5,999 nucleotides of DNA, taken from an uncultured Pseudomonadota bacterium. GTDB lineage: Bacteria > Pseudomonadota > Gammaproteobacteria > Burkholderiales > Eutrophovitaceae. Position 1 is the first letter of the stretch, and each line of letters starts with the position of its first letter. The stretch is from NCBI GenBank assembly GCA_937983055.1, contig CALJLA010000002.1:1-5999 (forward strand), written 5' to 3'. This document shows, in pieces, positions 1-5,742 of the stretch. The notes beneath the pieces were generated by a model, which searched no databases, was not told where the DNA came from, and was given only the letters and a program-made list of their open reading frames with translations. The translations under genes were made by a program, and so were the position numbers.

Positions 1-549
1 ACCCGCGTGGACGATTGCGGCGCCTTTTTTAAAGCCGACGACGATATCGCCGGGAAATACCGCCACGCCGCCGCAGCCGATCGGCACATCGACGTCCACC
101 GCATGATGCCTGGCCAAACTGAGCGGCGGCGCCGCGCCGGCGCAAAACACCGGAAATCCGAAACCGGAGACTTCGGCCAGGTCTCGCACGCTGCCGTCGG
201 ACACCATGCCGGCGGCGCCGCGCGCGGCCAGCCGCGCGATCAGAATGCCGCCGCCGAAGGCGGCATAGGTCTCGCCGCGGCTGTCGGCCACCAGCACGCG
301 CCCGGGCGGGAAGGCCTTGCGCTGCGGATGCTCGCTGCTGCGCAAAATCTCCACCGTATCGAGATCCTCGCGCGACGGAATGCTGCGCACGGTGAACGCC
401 TCGCCAGCCATGGTGCCAGCGGCCCCGCTCACACAGCGCAGGCCGCGCATCGCCACGTTTCGCAGTCCGCGCTTGAACAGCATGGTGCTGATGCTCGCCG
501 TACTCGACCGCCTGAGCTTTGCGATCGTCTGCGCGATGTCCTCGTGCAT
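1..549 (-). CDS. RraA-like family protein (HMG-aldolase/RraA fold), 3' end beyond window
   Basis: The 183 residues visible start at the ATG at 549-547, preceded by a purine-rich AAGGGGGCAGGAGC. The frame is open to the left edge, so roughly the last 45-50 residues of a protein of about 230 aa are missing. The N-terminal half (LFKRGLRN at 24-31, IPSREDL at 57-63, HPQRKAFPPG at 74-83, VADSRGE at 87-93) matches the long RraA-like subfamily usually labelled 'ribonuclease activity regulator RraA'. The superfamily core follows: GGGILIARLAARGAAGM at 99-115, SDGSVRD at 117-123, then PIGCGGVAVFPGD at 156-168. In the related 4-hydroxy-4-methyl-2-oxoglutarate aldolases an Arg-Asp pair binds substrate and divalent metal; R122-D123 are the equivalents. 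The Asp about 21 residues before that Arg in those aldolases is Gly101 here. The protein is therefore probably cytoplasmic with the RraA fold. Whether it inhibits RNase E or is a lyase cannot be told. It lies 120 bases downstream of the MBL gene on the same strand. Confidence 0.88.
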   Translation of the reverse strand, partial: MHEDIAQTIAKLRRSSTASISTMLFKRGLRNVAMRGLRCVSGAAGTMAGEAFTVRSIPSREDLDTVEILRSSEHPQRKAFPPGRVLVADSRGETYAAFGGGILIARLAARGAAGMVSDGSVRDLAEVSGFGFPVFCAGAAPPLSLARHHAVDVDVPIGCGGVAVFPGDIVVGFKKGAAIVHAG

Positions 550-669
550 GCTCCTGCCCCCTTCATGGCTGATTGACCGGCCCGCCCGTCGGGCCGCAGC
601 CCGAGCTTCGCATCGCGCGCAGGCACAGTCCAGCCTGGACCGGCCGCCCCCGGGGAAGGCCGGGCCCAG
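550..669 (-). terminator. Intergenic spacer with GC-rich inverted repeats; possible terminator of the MBL gene
   Basis: This spacer lies between the MBL-fold gene stop and the RraA-like start, both on the minus strand. It contains three inverted repeats. CCGGCC (640-645) pairs with GGCCGG (658-663) just after the MBL stop. A 13-base odd palindrome, GTCCAG-C-CTGGAC, lies at 628-640. A 6-bp stem, GGCCCG (579-584) with CGGGCC (590-595), has a 5-base loop. None is followed on the minus strand by a clear T-run, so a classical intrinsic terminator is not demonstrated. In DNA this GC-rich, short stems also arise by chance. The region presumably also holds the promoter or leader of the RraA-like gene, but no convincing -35/-10 pair is visible. 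Confidence 0.25.
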
Positions 670-1533
670 CTAGCGGCGCAGCGGAATCTTGAGGTACCGG
701 ATGCCGTTCGACTCCGGCGCGGGCAACTGGCCGCCCGTGATGTTGAACTGCACGCTCTGCAACATCAGCGTCGGCGGCGGCAACGTCCTGTCGCGCGCGT
801 TGCGAAATCGCACGAAGTCGGCCTTCTCGGTCTTCGCGTTGAGCTGCACGTTGCCGCGTTTCTCGGCGCCGATGGTGGATTGGAACTCCAGCGAACGCCC
901 TTTGGGCTGGTAGTCGTGGCCCACGAACACCCGGGTGTCATCTGGCAGGGCATACAGCCGGCCCGACACCGATTCGTAGAGCGCATCCGCGCTGCCGGCG
1001 GGAAAATCGCAGCGCCCCACGCCTTAATCGGGCATGAACAGCGCGTCGCCAGTGAACACCGCGTCGCCGATCAGGTACGACACGCAGGCCGGCGTGTGTC
1101 CCGGAGTGAACAGCACCCTCACCGCCAGCGTCCCCGCCTCGAGGCGCTCGCCGTCCCGCAGCAGCACGTCGAACTGCCGGCCATCGGGGACGAAGCCGCC
1201 GTCGAGGTTGTAGAACTCCTTGAACACCTTCTGCACCTCGGTGATACGGGCACCGATGGCGACGCGGATGCGTGGAAAGAACTTCTTCAGTTCCTGCGAA
1301 CCGGTGAGATGGTCCGCATGGGCGTGGGTTTCCAGCACAAAGTGCGGGTGCAGCTTGTGCCCCCGCACGTGTTCGGCCACCTGCGTCAGGGATGCCGTGG
1401 CGATGCGCGAGGCGGCCGGGTCATAGTCCAGCACCGGGTCGATGATCACGGCGTCGCGCGAGCGGACGTCCCAGACGACGTAAGTCAGGGTGCTCGTAGC
1501 CTTATCGAAGAATGCGTCGACCCTGGGTTGCAC
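670..1533 (-). pseudogene. MBL-fold hydrolase, Blh/persulfide dioxygenase type, interrupted by an in-frame TAA
   Basis: The family oxidises glutathione persulfide or related sulfane sulfur to sulfite, or acts as a generic MBL-fold hydrolase. Numbered from the GTG at 1533, it shows THAHADH (residues 69-75), GHTPACVSYLIGDAVFTGDALF (Gly145 to Phe166, written in two motifs: GHTPA and TGDALF), then MPD followed by TAA at 1024-1026. In the same frame it continues GVGRCDFPAG, LYALPDDTRVFVGHDY (His206) and the Blh-like tail NGIRYLKIPL, ending at TAG 670-672. Read through, the length is 287 aa, normal for the family. Relatives have a residue such as Tyr in MPDYG where the stop falls, so one base change explains it. 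The mononuclear iron ligands known from ETHE1 (His, His, Asp; here H70, H146, D163) precede the stop, but 117 C-terminal residues follow it. An upstream ATG at 1638 in frame would add 35 residues. I prefer 1533 because those residues look non-coding, are less GC-rich and contain an FNR-like box. The stop could be a sequencing error. Confidence 0.8.
1024..1026 (-). other. Premature in-frame ochre (TAA) codon in the MBL-fold gene
   Basis: On the minus strand the codons read ATG-CCC-GAT-TAA-GGC-GTG-GGG. Homology resumes at the very next codon with no shift of frame, because 670 and 1533 (and 1638) are all in one frame. TAC or TAT (Tyr) to TAA is a single substitution. There is no Shine-Dalgarno-like sequence placed for restart at the GTG two codons later (1020-1018), so reinitiation of a separate C-terminal polypeptide is unlikely. 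Confidence 0.85.
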
Positions 1534-1564
1534 GACTGCTCGGGCGCCTGCGCCAAAACAGGTC

Positions 1565-1570
1565 AGGTTA
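1565..1570 (-). promoter_or_regulatory. Possible -10 element of the MBL-fold gene
   Basis: On the minus strand this reads TAACCT, a weak -10 hexamer (3 of 6 to TATAAT). Its placement is what makes it worth noting. A start about 7 bases downstream (near 1558) would put the centre of the FNR-like box at about -41.5, the class II activator position, and would leave a leader of about 25 bases before the GTG at 1533. This is inference from spacing alone. Confidence 0.3.
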
Positions 1571-1592
1571 GCGGAGGTTTTCCGAACAACTT

Positions 1593-1606
1593 TTGATCCA
1601 GATCTA
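1593..1606 (-). promoter_or_regulatory. FNR/Anr-like operator upstream of the MBL-fold gene
   Basis: The plus strand reads TTGAT-CCAG-ATCTA, nine of ten matches to the FNR/Anr/Dnr consensus TTGAT-N4-ATCAA. It lies 60-73 bases upstream of the GTG start at 1533 and inside the optional N-terminal extension from ATG 1638. That favours the later start. FNR-family proteins are iron-sulfur sensors active at low oxygen (Anr/FNR) or NO-responsive haem proteins (Dnr). Which one would act here cannot be told. Confidence 0.45.
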
Positions 1607-1638
1607 GAGAAGTGTCGTGCCGAGAAGGTAAGGGACAT

Positions 1639-1934
1639 TCATCCGCGCGCGATCGTCCGCGGCAAGATGGCACTTGCCTGTCGCGCTTCTGTCAGGTGGC
1701 GGGCCGGCGGCGCCACGTCAAACTCGTTTCGGGCTACGGCTGCCGCGTCTGCGATCGCAGCGGCTGAAGCCAGACCCGGGTGTACGGAAGGTTCGCGCGC
1801 GCTGTTGTGCTTGCCACCAGCCGTTATCGCGCGCCCGGCGCCCGGCCGCGCCGGCGGAGAGGATTGAGCAACGTTTCGGGACTGTCGCAAGAACCGGGGC
1901 GGTAGAATCGCGTCCAATCGCACGCTGACCAATC
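1639..1934. other. Divergent intergenic region between the MBL-fold gene and pepN
   Basis: No credible gene is present here. Open frames of 81-97 codons on either strand (for example 1639-1932 minus) have arginine/alanine-rich translations with no recognisable motif and no good start signal. The region is GC-rich with small stems such as CCGGC-CGC-GCCGG at 1842-1854 and runs of alternating CG (about 1641-1649, 1795-1801 and 1828-1834). The right end carries the probable pepN promoter. I see no operator palindrome for pepN. Confidence 0.6.
1903..1908 (+). promoter_or_regulatory. Probable pepN -10 element (TAGAAT)
   Basis: TAGAAT matches the sigma-70 -10 consensus at 5 of 6 positions and sits in GGGCGGTAGAATCGCG, a context common just before genes in betaproteobacteria. 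Transcription would begin near 1915, leaving a leader of about 20 bases before ATG 1935. The best -35 partner (CTGTCG at 1882-1887, 15-base spacing) is poor. TTGAGC at 1864 is too far away. Confidence 0.4.
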
Positions 1935-4598
1935 ATGCCGACAATCAACATGCTCAATCCCACCCCTGCAACGATTTACCTCAAGGATTACACGCCGCCG
2001 GCCTTTCTGATTTCAGCGGTCGACCTTGACGTGGATCTGCGAGACGAAGAGACACGGGTTACCGCCACCCTTTCCGTTCAGCGCAATACGGCCGCTGCGG
2101 CGAAGGATGCGCCGCTGATACTCGACGGCGCCGACCTGGTGCTGGAATCGGTGTCGGTTGACGCTCGCGCGCTCGACGCCGGCGACTTCCGCATCGACGG
2201 CGAACGACTGATCGTGCCCGGCGTGCCCGACGCCTTCCGGCTGAAGACGGTGGTCAGGATTCGGCCGCGCGACAACACCCGTCTGATGGGTCTGTACGCC
2301 TCGCGCGACGGCTACTTCACCCAGTGCGAAGCGGAAGGCTTTCGCCGCATCACCTGGTTCATCGACCGGCCGGACGTGATGGCGCGCTACACGACCACCA
2401 TCCACGCCGACAAGGCGCGCTACCCGGTGCTGCTGTCGAACGGCAACCCGGTCGCCCGCGGCGACGAGTCGGACGGACGCCATTGGGTCAAATGGGAAGA
2501 TCCGTTTCCGAAGCCTTCCTACCTGTTCGCGATGGTGGCCGCGAAACTGGACAAGCTCGAAGAGCGCTTCCGCACCCGTTCCGGGCGCGAGGTCGTCCTG
2601 TCGATCTTCGTCGAGCCGGGCAAGCTCGATCAGTGCGGCTTCGCGATGCAGGCGTTGAAGAAGGCGATGAGGTGGGACGAGGACGTGTTCGGCCTTGAGG
2701 TCGACCTCGACCACTACATGATCGTCGCCGTCGGCGACTTCAACATGGGCGCGATGGAGAACAAGGGGCTCAACATCTTCAACACCAAGTACGTGCTGGC
2801 ACGCCCAGACATTTCCACCGACAGCGACTTCATGTTTCTCGACCGGGTGGTGGCGCACGAGTATTTCCACAACTGGACCGGCAACCGGGTCACCTGCCGC
2901 GACTGGTTCCAGCTGTCGCTGAAGGAAGGCCTGACCGTGTTCCGCGACCAGGAGTACGGCGCCGACATGTACTCGCGGGCGGTGCAGCGCATCCAGGAAG
3001 TGCGCGCGCTTCGCGCCGCGCAGTTTCCTGAAGACGCCGGGCCGATGGCGCATCCGGTGCGGCCCCAGTCCTACATGGAGATCAGCAACTTCTACACCGC
3101 CACCGTCTATGAAAAGGGCGCGGAAGTGGTGCGCATGATCCACACCCTGCTCGGCGCGCGGAATTTCCGCAAGGGCATGGATCTCTATTTCGAGCGTCAC
3201 GACGGCCAGGCGGTCACCACCGACGATTTCGTGCAGGCCATGCAGGACGCGTCCGGCGTTGATCTCGGCCAGTTCCGCCGCTGGTACGACCAGGCGGGCA
3301 CCCCGGTGATCGAAGCTCGCGGCGAGTACGACGCGGCGAATCGCAGCTACGCACTCACCCTGGAACAGTCGTGCCCGCCCACACCCGGACAGCCCGACAA
3401 GCTCCCGCTTCACATTCCGTTCGCGGTGGGCCTGGTCGATTCAGCGGGAGGCGATCTCCCGCTTCAGCTCGAAGGCGAGGCCAGGCCCGGCGGCACCACC
3501 CGCGTTCTCTCGCTCACGCAGCCGCAGCAGCGGTTCGTGTTCGTGAACGTCCCTGCAGAGCCGGTGCCCTCGCTGCTGCGCGGGTTTTCCGCGCCGGTGA
3601 TCGTGAACTTCGATTACGGCGAGGTCGCCCTTACCCACCTGATGGCGCACGACAACGATGCCTTCAACCGCTGGGAGGCGGGACAACGGCTGTCCTCGAA
3701 CCTCATCCTGCGCGCCGCCGCGGCGATTCGCGTCGGGCGGCCAGTGGAGTATCCCGACGCCTTCTTCGGCGCCTTCGGGCGGGTGCTCGCCGACGCCGCC
3801 GCCGACCCGGCATTTGCCGCCGAAGCGCTCGGCCTGCCGTCCGAAAGCACGCTCGCCGAGCAAATGGACGAGGTCGACCCGGATGCGTTGCATGCCGCAC
3901 GCGTTGGCCTGCGAAAAGCGATTGCGAGCCGGCTCAAAGGCGAATTGCTGCTCGCCTACGAAACCTTTGTCGCGCACGGCGAGTACAGCCCCGACGCGCG
4001 TTCGGCCGGGCAGCGCGCGCTGCGCAATCTGTGCCTGTCGTATCTGATGGAGCTGGACGAGCCGCCGGTGCGATCGCTGTGCGTCAAGCAATTCGACGAA
4101 GCCGACAACATGACCGACGCGATGGCCGCCCTGACGGCGCTTGCCAACTGCGACTGCGAAGAGCGCGCGCCGGCGCTGGAGCGTTTCTATGCGAGGTGGG
4201 CAAACGAGCCGCTGGCGGTGGACAAGTGGCTGGCAGTGCAGGCTGTTTCGCGGCTGCCGGACACGCTGGCGAACGTCCGGCGCCTGCTCTCGCACCCCGG
4301 CTTCGACTTGCGCAATCCGAACAAGGTGTATTCGCTGATCCGCAGCTTCGGCGCCAACCATGTGCACTTCCATGCAGCCGGCGGCAGCGGCTACGCCTTC
4401 CTTGCGGACCAGGTGATCGCGCTCGACCCGGTCAATCCGCAGATCGCCGTGCGTAGCGCTCCCGCCCTCGAGCTCCGGAGAAGGCCCGACGCCGCCCGCC
4501 GCCACCATGCCCGCCCCGCGCTCGAGCGGAGACGCGCCGGCGCCGGCCTGTCCAGGGACACGGTCGAGGTGGTAACCAAGGCGCTGGAAGGCGATTAG
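1935..4598 (+). CDS. pepN: Aminopeptidase N, M1 family zinc metallopeptidase
   Basis: This cytoplasmic zinc exopeptidase removes N-terminal residues from peptides in the late steps of protein turnover. It has 887 aa against 870 in E. coli. Residues match the E. coli enzyme with a constant offset of 11. They include QCEAEGFR at 130-137 with the substrate-amine-binding Glu132, the GAMEN exopeptidase motif at 272-276 preceded by Met271, and zinc ligands H308 and H312 in HEYFH with catalytic Glu309. The third ligand is Glu331 in LKEGLTVFRDQ and the transition-state Tyr is 392 in TVYEKGAE. The DUF3458 beta-domain and C-terminal helical domain follow (about 460 onward), with NPNKVYSLIRSFGANHVHFH near 795-815. 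No signal peptide is seen. No Shine-Dalgarno precedes ATG 1935 (GCTGACCAATC), and the ATG at 1950 (residue 6) is an alternative start with equally little support. The last 50 residues are unusual: family hydrophobic positions carry Ser841, Arg848, Pro851, Ala859 and Arg866, although the frame recovers at GLSRD and ends normally. Confidence 0.96.
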   Translation: MPTINMLNPTPATIYLKDYTPPAFLISAVDLDVDLRDEETRVTATLSVQRNTAAAAKDAPLILDGADLVLESVSVDARALDAGDFRIDGERLIVPGVPDAFRLKTVVRIRPRDNTRLMGLYASRDGYFTQCEAEGFRRITWFIDRPDVMARYTTTIHADKARYPVLLSNGNPVARGDESDGRHWVKWEDPFPKPSYLFAMVAAKLDKLEERFRTRSGREVVLSIFVEPGKLDQCGFAMQALKKAMRWDEDVFGLEVDLDHYMIVAVGDFNMGAMENKGLNIFNTKYVLARPDISTDSDFMFLDRVVAHEYFHNWTGNRVTCRDWFQLSLKEGLTVFRDQEYGADMYSRAVQRIQEVRALRAAQFPEDAGPMAHPVRPQSYMEISNFYTATVYEKGAEVVRMIHTLLGARNFRKGMDLYFERHDGQAVTTDDFVQAMQDASGVDLGQFRRWYDQAGTPVIEARGEYDAANRSYALTLEQSCPPTPGQPDKLPLHIPFAVGLVDSAGGDLPLQLEGEARPGGTTRVLSLTQPQQRFVFVNVPAEPVPSLLRGFSAPVIVNFDYGEVALTHLMAHDNDAFNRWEAGQRLSSNLILRAAAAIRVGRPVEYPDAFFGAFGRVLADAAADPAFAAEALGLPSESTLAEQMDEVDPDALHAARVGLRKAIASRLKGELLLAYETFVAHGEYSPDARSAGQRALRNLCLSYLMELDEPPVRSLCVKQFDEADNMTDAMAALTALANCDCEERAPALERFYARWANEPLAVDKWLAVQAVSRLPDTLANVRRLLSHPGFDLRNPNKVYSLIRSFGANHVHFHAAGGSGYAFLADQVIALDPVNPQIAVRSAPALELRRRPDAARRHHARPALERRRAGAGLSRDTVEVVTKALEGD

Positions 4599-4649
4599 GC
4601 GTGCATCGCCTCGCGCATGGAACCCAACGACAGAACGGGAAATCCGGAA

Positions 4650-5003
4650 ATGGCAACCGACGGCTGGACCATCTATCACAACCCCCGTTGCAGCAAGAGC
4701 CGGAGCACGCTCGCCCTGCTGCGCGACAAGGGCATCGAACCGGCGGTGATCGAATATCTCAGGACACCGCCCACTCGCCCCCAGCTCAAAGCCCTTGTGC
4801 AATGCCTCGGGCTGAAGCCCGAGCAGCTGGTGCGCAAGGGCGAAGACGTCTACAAGCAGCTTTATGCCGGGCGCGCGATGACCGAGGAACAGTGGCTGGA
4901 TGCAATGATCGAGCACCCGGTGCTGATCGAGCGGCCGATCGTGGTGAAAGGCGCGCGGGCGGTGATCGGTCGCCCGCCGGAGAACGCGCTGGAACTGCTC
5001 TAG
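4650..5003 (+). CDS. ArsC-family (YfgD-type) arsenate reductase-like thiol protein
   Basis: This is a thioredoxin-fold protein of the glutaredoxin-dependent ArsC family, 117 aa from the ATG at 4650. The N-terminal loop IYHNPRCSKSR (residues 8-18) carries the candidate catalytic Cys14. Arginines equivalent to the anion-binding set of plasmid ArsC are Arg62 (LVRKGED), Arg95 (IERPIVV) and Arg108 (IGRPPENALELL). The NPRCSKSR and IGRPPE signatures are those of chromosomal YfgD rather than resistance-operon ArsC, whose loop is HNPACGTSR. Arsenate reduction is therefore uncertain; it may be a general thiol oxidoreductase. No ars genes are nearby. ATG 4650 has GGGA nine bases upstream and fits the family N-terminus. 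An ATG at 4617 would add 11 non-conserved residues without a ribosome site. It begins 51 bases after pepN with no obvious terminator between, so co-transcription is possible. Confidence 0.9.
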   Translation: MATDGWTIYHNPRCSKSRSTLALLRDKGIEPAVIEYLRTPPTRPQLKALVQCLGLKPEQLVRKGEDVYKQLYAGRAMTEEQWLDAMIEHPVLIERPIVVKGARAVIGRPPENALELL

Positions 5004-5008
5004 CCCGC

Positions 5009-5416
5009 TCAGCGCCCCTCTTCCGGCGTATAGCCGTGCTCCTTCATATAGAGCGCCAGCACGGTATCCATCGACGCGGCGTGGGTGGCGAACCACTCAG
5101 CCACGCCCTGAGCCAGCACCCGGCCGAAACTGGTCTCGCCGGCGGCAGCGCGCTTGCGCACTTCGCGCGCGATTTCCATCACGCTGTCGTGCTCGCCGGT
5201 GTGGCAGGCAAGCGGCGGGAACTCGAGTTCCTGCATCCAGCGCTGTTCCTGGCCGAAATGCTGTTCGCAATGCCCGATGAATTCGTCGATCACCACCAGC
5301 ATCTGGTCATCCGGCGCATCGGCCATGCGGTTGAGCAGCTCGACGAATTCGCGATGCGTATCGTCGATCACTCCGCCGTCGAGTACCAGGCTGTCGTCCC
5401 ATTGCATGACCGGCAT
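5009..5416 (-). CDS. Bacteriohemerythrin (di-iron oxygen-binding protein)
   Basis: This is a 135-aa single-domain hemerythrin, a four-helix bundle holding a non-haem di-iron centre that binds O2 reversibly. Bacterial members are proposed to deliver, store or sense oxygen, or to bind NO. All seven ligands can be placed: His21 (DDTHREF), His53 and Glu57 (HFGQE), His72 and His76 (HTGEH), His112 and Asp117 (HAASMD). The N-terminal MQWDDSLVLDGGVIDDTH is typical, and there is no signal peptide, membrane segment or attached signalling domain. ATG 5416 is chosen because AAGGAG lies six bases upstream and the family starts there; an in-frame ATG at 5500 would add 28 unrelated residues. Its stop is five bases from the convergent ArsC-like stop. 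A perfect FNR-type box lies 87-100 bases upstream of the start, suggesting induction at low oxygen. Confidence 0.95.
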   Translation of the reverse strand: MPVMQWDDSLVLDGGVIDDTHREFVELLNRMADAPDDQMLVVIDEFIGHCEQHFGQEQRWMQELEFPPLACHTGEHDSVMEIAREVRKRAAAGETSFGRVLAQGVAEWFATHAASMDTVLALYMKEHGYTPEEGR

Positions 5417-5422
5417 GCGGGT

Positions 5423-5428
5423 CTCCTT
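5423..5428 (-). promoter_or_regulatory. Ribosome binding site of the hemerythrin gene
   Basis: The minus strand reads AAGGAG, with six bases before ATG 5416. It is the strongest Shine-Dalgarno sequence in the window. It decides the start codon over the in-frame ATG at 5500. Confidence 0.85.
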
Positions 5429-5440
5429 GTGTGAGCAGTC

Positions 5441-5446
5441 ATTGTA
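5441..5446 (-). promoter_or_regulatory. Possible -10 element of the hemerythrin promoter
   Basis: The minus strand reads TACAAT (5 of 6 to TATAAT), which would start transcription near 5434, 18 bases before the start codon. The hexamer 17 bases upstream (TGAAGA) is a poor -35, as expected for an activator-dependent promoter. The FNR box would then centre near -75, close to but not exactly at the usual class I position of about -71.5. A weaker alternative, TCGAAT at 5474-5469, would place the box near -47. Confidence 0.4.
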
Positions 5447-5502
5447 GCGGAGCCAACACCGCTTCTTCATTCGATGCAGCGTTCGGCACGTCGGGTGCAT
5501 CT

Positions 5503-5516
5503 TTGATCGAGATCAA
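5503..5516 (-). promoter_or_regulatory. Perfect FNR/Anr/Dnr operator
   Basis: TTGAT-CGAG-ATCAA matches the FNR-family consensus TTGAT-N4-ATCAA at all ten specified bases. The only gene start close to it is the hemerythrin on the minus strand. The plus strand downstream has no credible gene. FNR-type regulators activate or repress in response to low oxygen (FNR/Anr) or NO (Dnr). Confidence 0.75.
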
Positions 5517-5742
5517 TCGACGTACGGCACGATGCACCTAAGGTGAAAGCTCGGGCCTGGATGACGCGATCGACGAGCGGATTCCGCGTTGCGTGCGGCC
5601 CGGCAAGGTCGTGGCGTCGCACTTTCGCCACCAGGGGTCCAAGGCGAGAGCTTGCTCCCCGGCCTTGGCAGGGCGAAACGGGCTCGCGGGTGTTGGGAGG
5701 CGCCCGCGGGCCTGCCTTGCGATGCCCGATTCGCGGCGATGT
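5517..5742. other. Non-coding remainder of the DUF72-hemerythrin spacer
   Basis: Together with the hemerythrin promoter this completes a 326-base gap between two minus-strand genes. Open frames cross it on both strands (5538-5783 minus, 5543-5818 and 5593-5916 plus), but their translations are low-complexity and overlap the DUF72 gene. Nothing recognisable is encoded. The one structural element is the inverted repeat at 5639-5668. Confidence 0.6.
5639..5668. repeat. REP-like inverted repeat / hairpin
   Basis: CCAAGGC (5639-5645) pairs perfectly with GCCTTGG (5662-5668) across a 16-base loop. The loop holds GAGAGCTTGCTC, which can form a short inner GAG/CTC stem. The GCGAGAGCTTGCTCCCC core resembles extragenic palindromes known from Pseudomonas, but only one copy is seen here, so its repeat status is unproven. 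It lies 75 bases downstream of the DUF72 stop and might act as a transcription terminator or mRNA end, although there is no T-run on the minus strand. Confidence 0.35.

Noticed and set aside
7..576. 189-codon plus-strand open frame at the left edge
   Set aside because: It is antisense to the RraA-like gene, with His/Ala-rich low-complexity translation and no motif.
670..1020. Independent C-terminal gene starting at GTG 1020
   Set aside because: There is no ribosome site, the frame is continuous with the upstream part, and homology spans the stop. It is the downstream part of one interrupted gene.
1024..1026. Programmed recoding (selenocysteine or pyrrolysine) at the stop
   Set aside because: The codon is TAA, which is not the codon for either residue, and relatives have an ordinary residue at this position.
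880..1596. 238-codon plus-strand open frame over the MBL-fold gene
   Set aside because: It is the antisense shadow of a gene whose minus-strand translation has clear HxHxDH and GHTP motifs.
2013..3413. 466-codon open frame antisense to pepN
   Set aside because: It is the mirror of pepN codons in GC-rich DNA. The translation is His/Val/Arg-rich without any domain, and the plus-strand gene has a complete M1 catalytic site.
3371..4456. 361-codon plus-strand open frame in another frame of pepN
   Set aside because: It is Arg/Ala-rich low-complexity translation, entirely inside pepN.
4455..4550. Compensating frameshift pair in the pepN C-terminus
   Set aside because: Neither alternative frame restores the expected family sequence. 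The current frame keeps DAARR and ALER in register, so substitutions are the better reading.
3441..5096. 551-codon open frame on the minus strand across the pepN 3' end and the ArsC-like gene
   Set aside because: It runs through two well-supported plus-strand genes and into the hemerythrin, has no recognisable motif, and is explained by codon bias.
4601..5434. 277-codon plus-strand open frame
   Set aside because: It overlaps the ArsC-like gene out of frame and the hemerythrin antisense, and has no motif.
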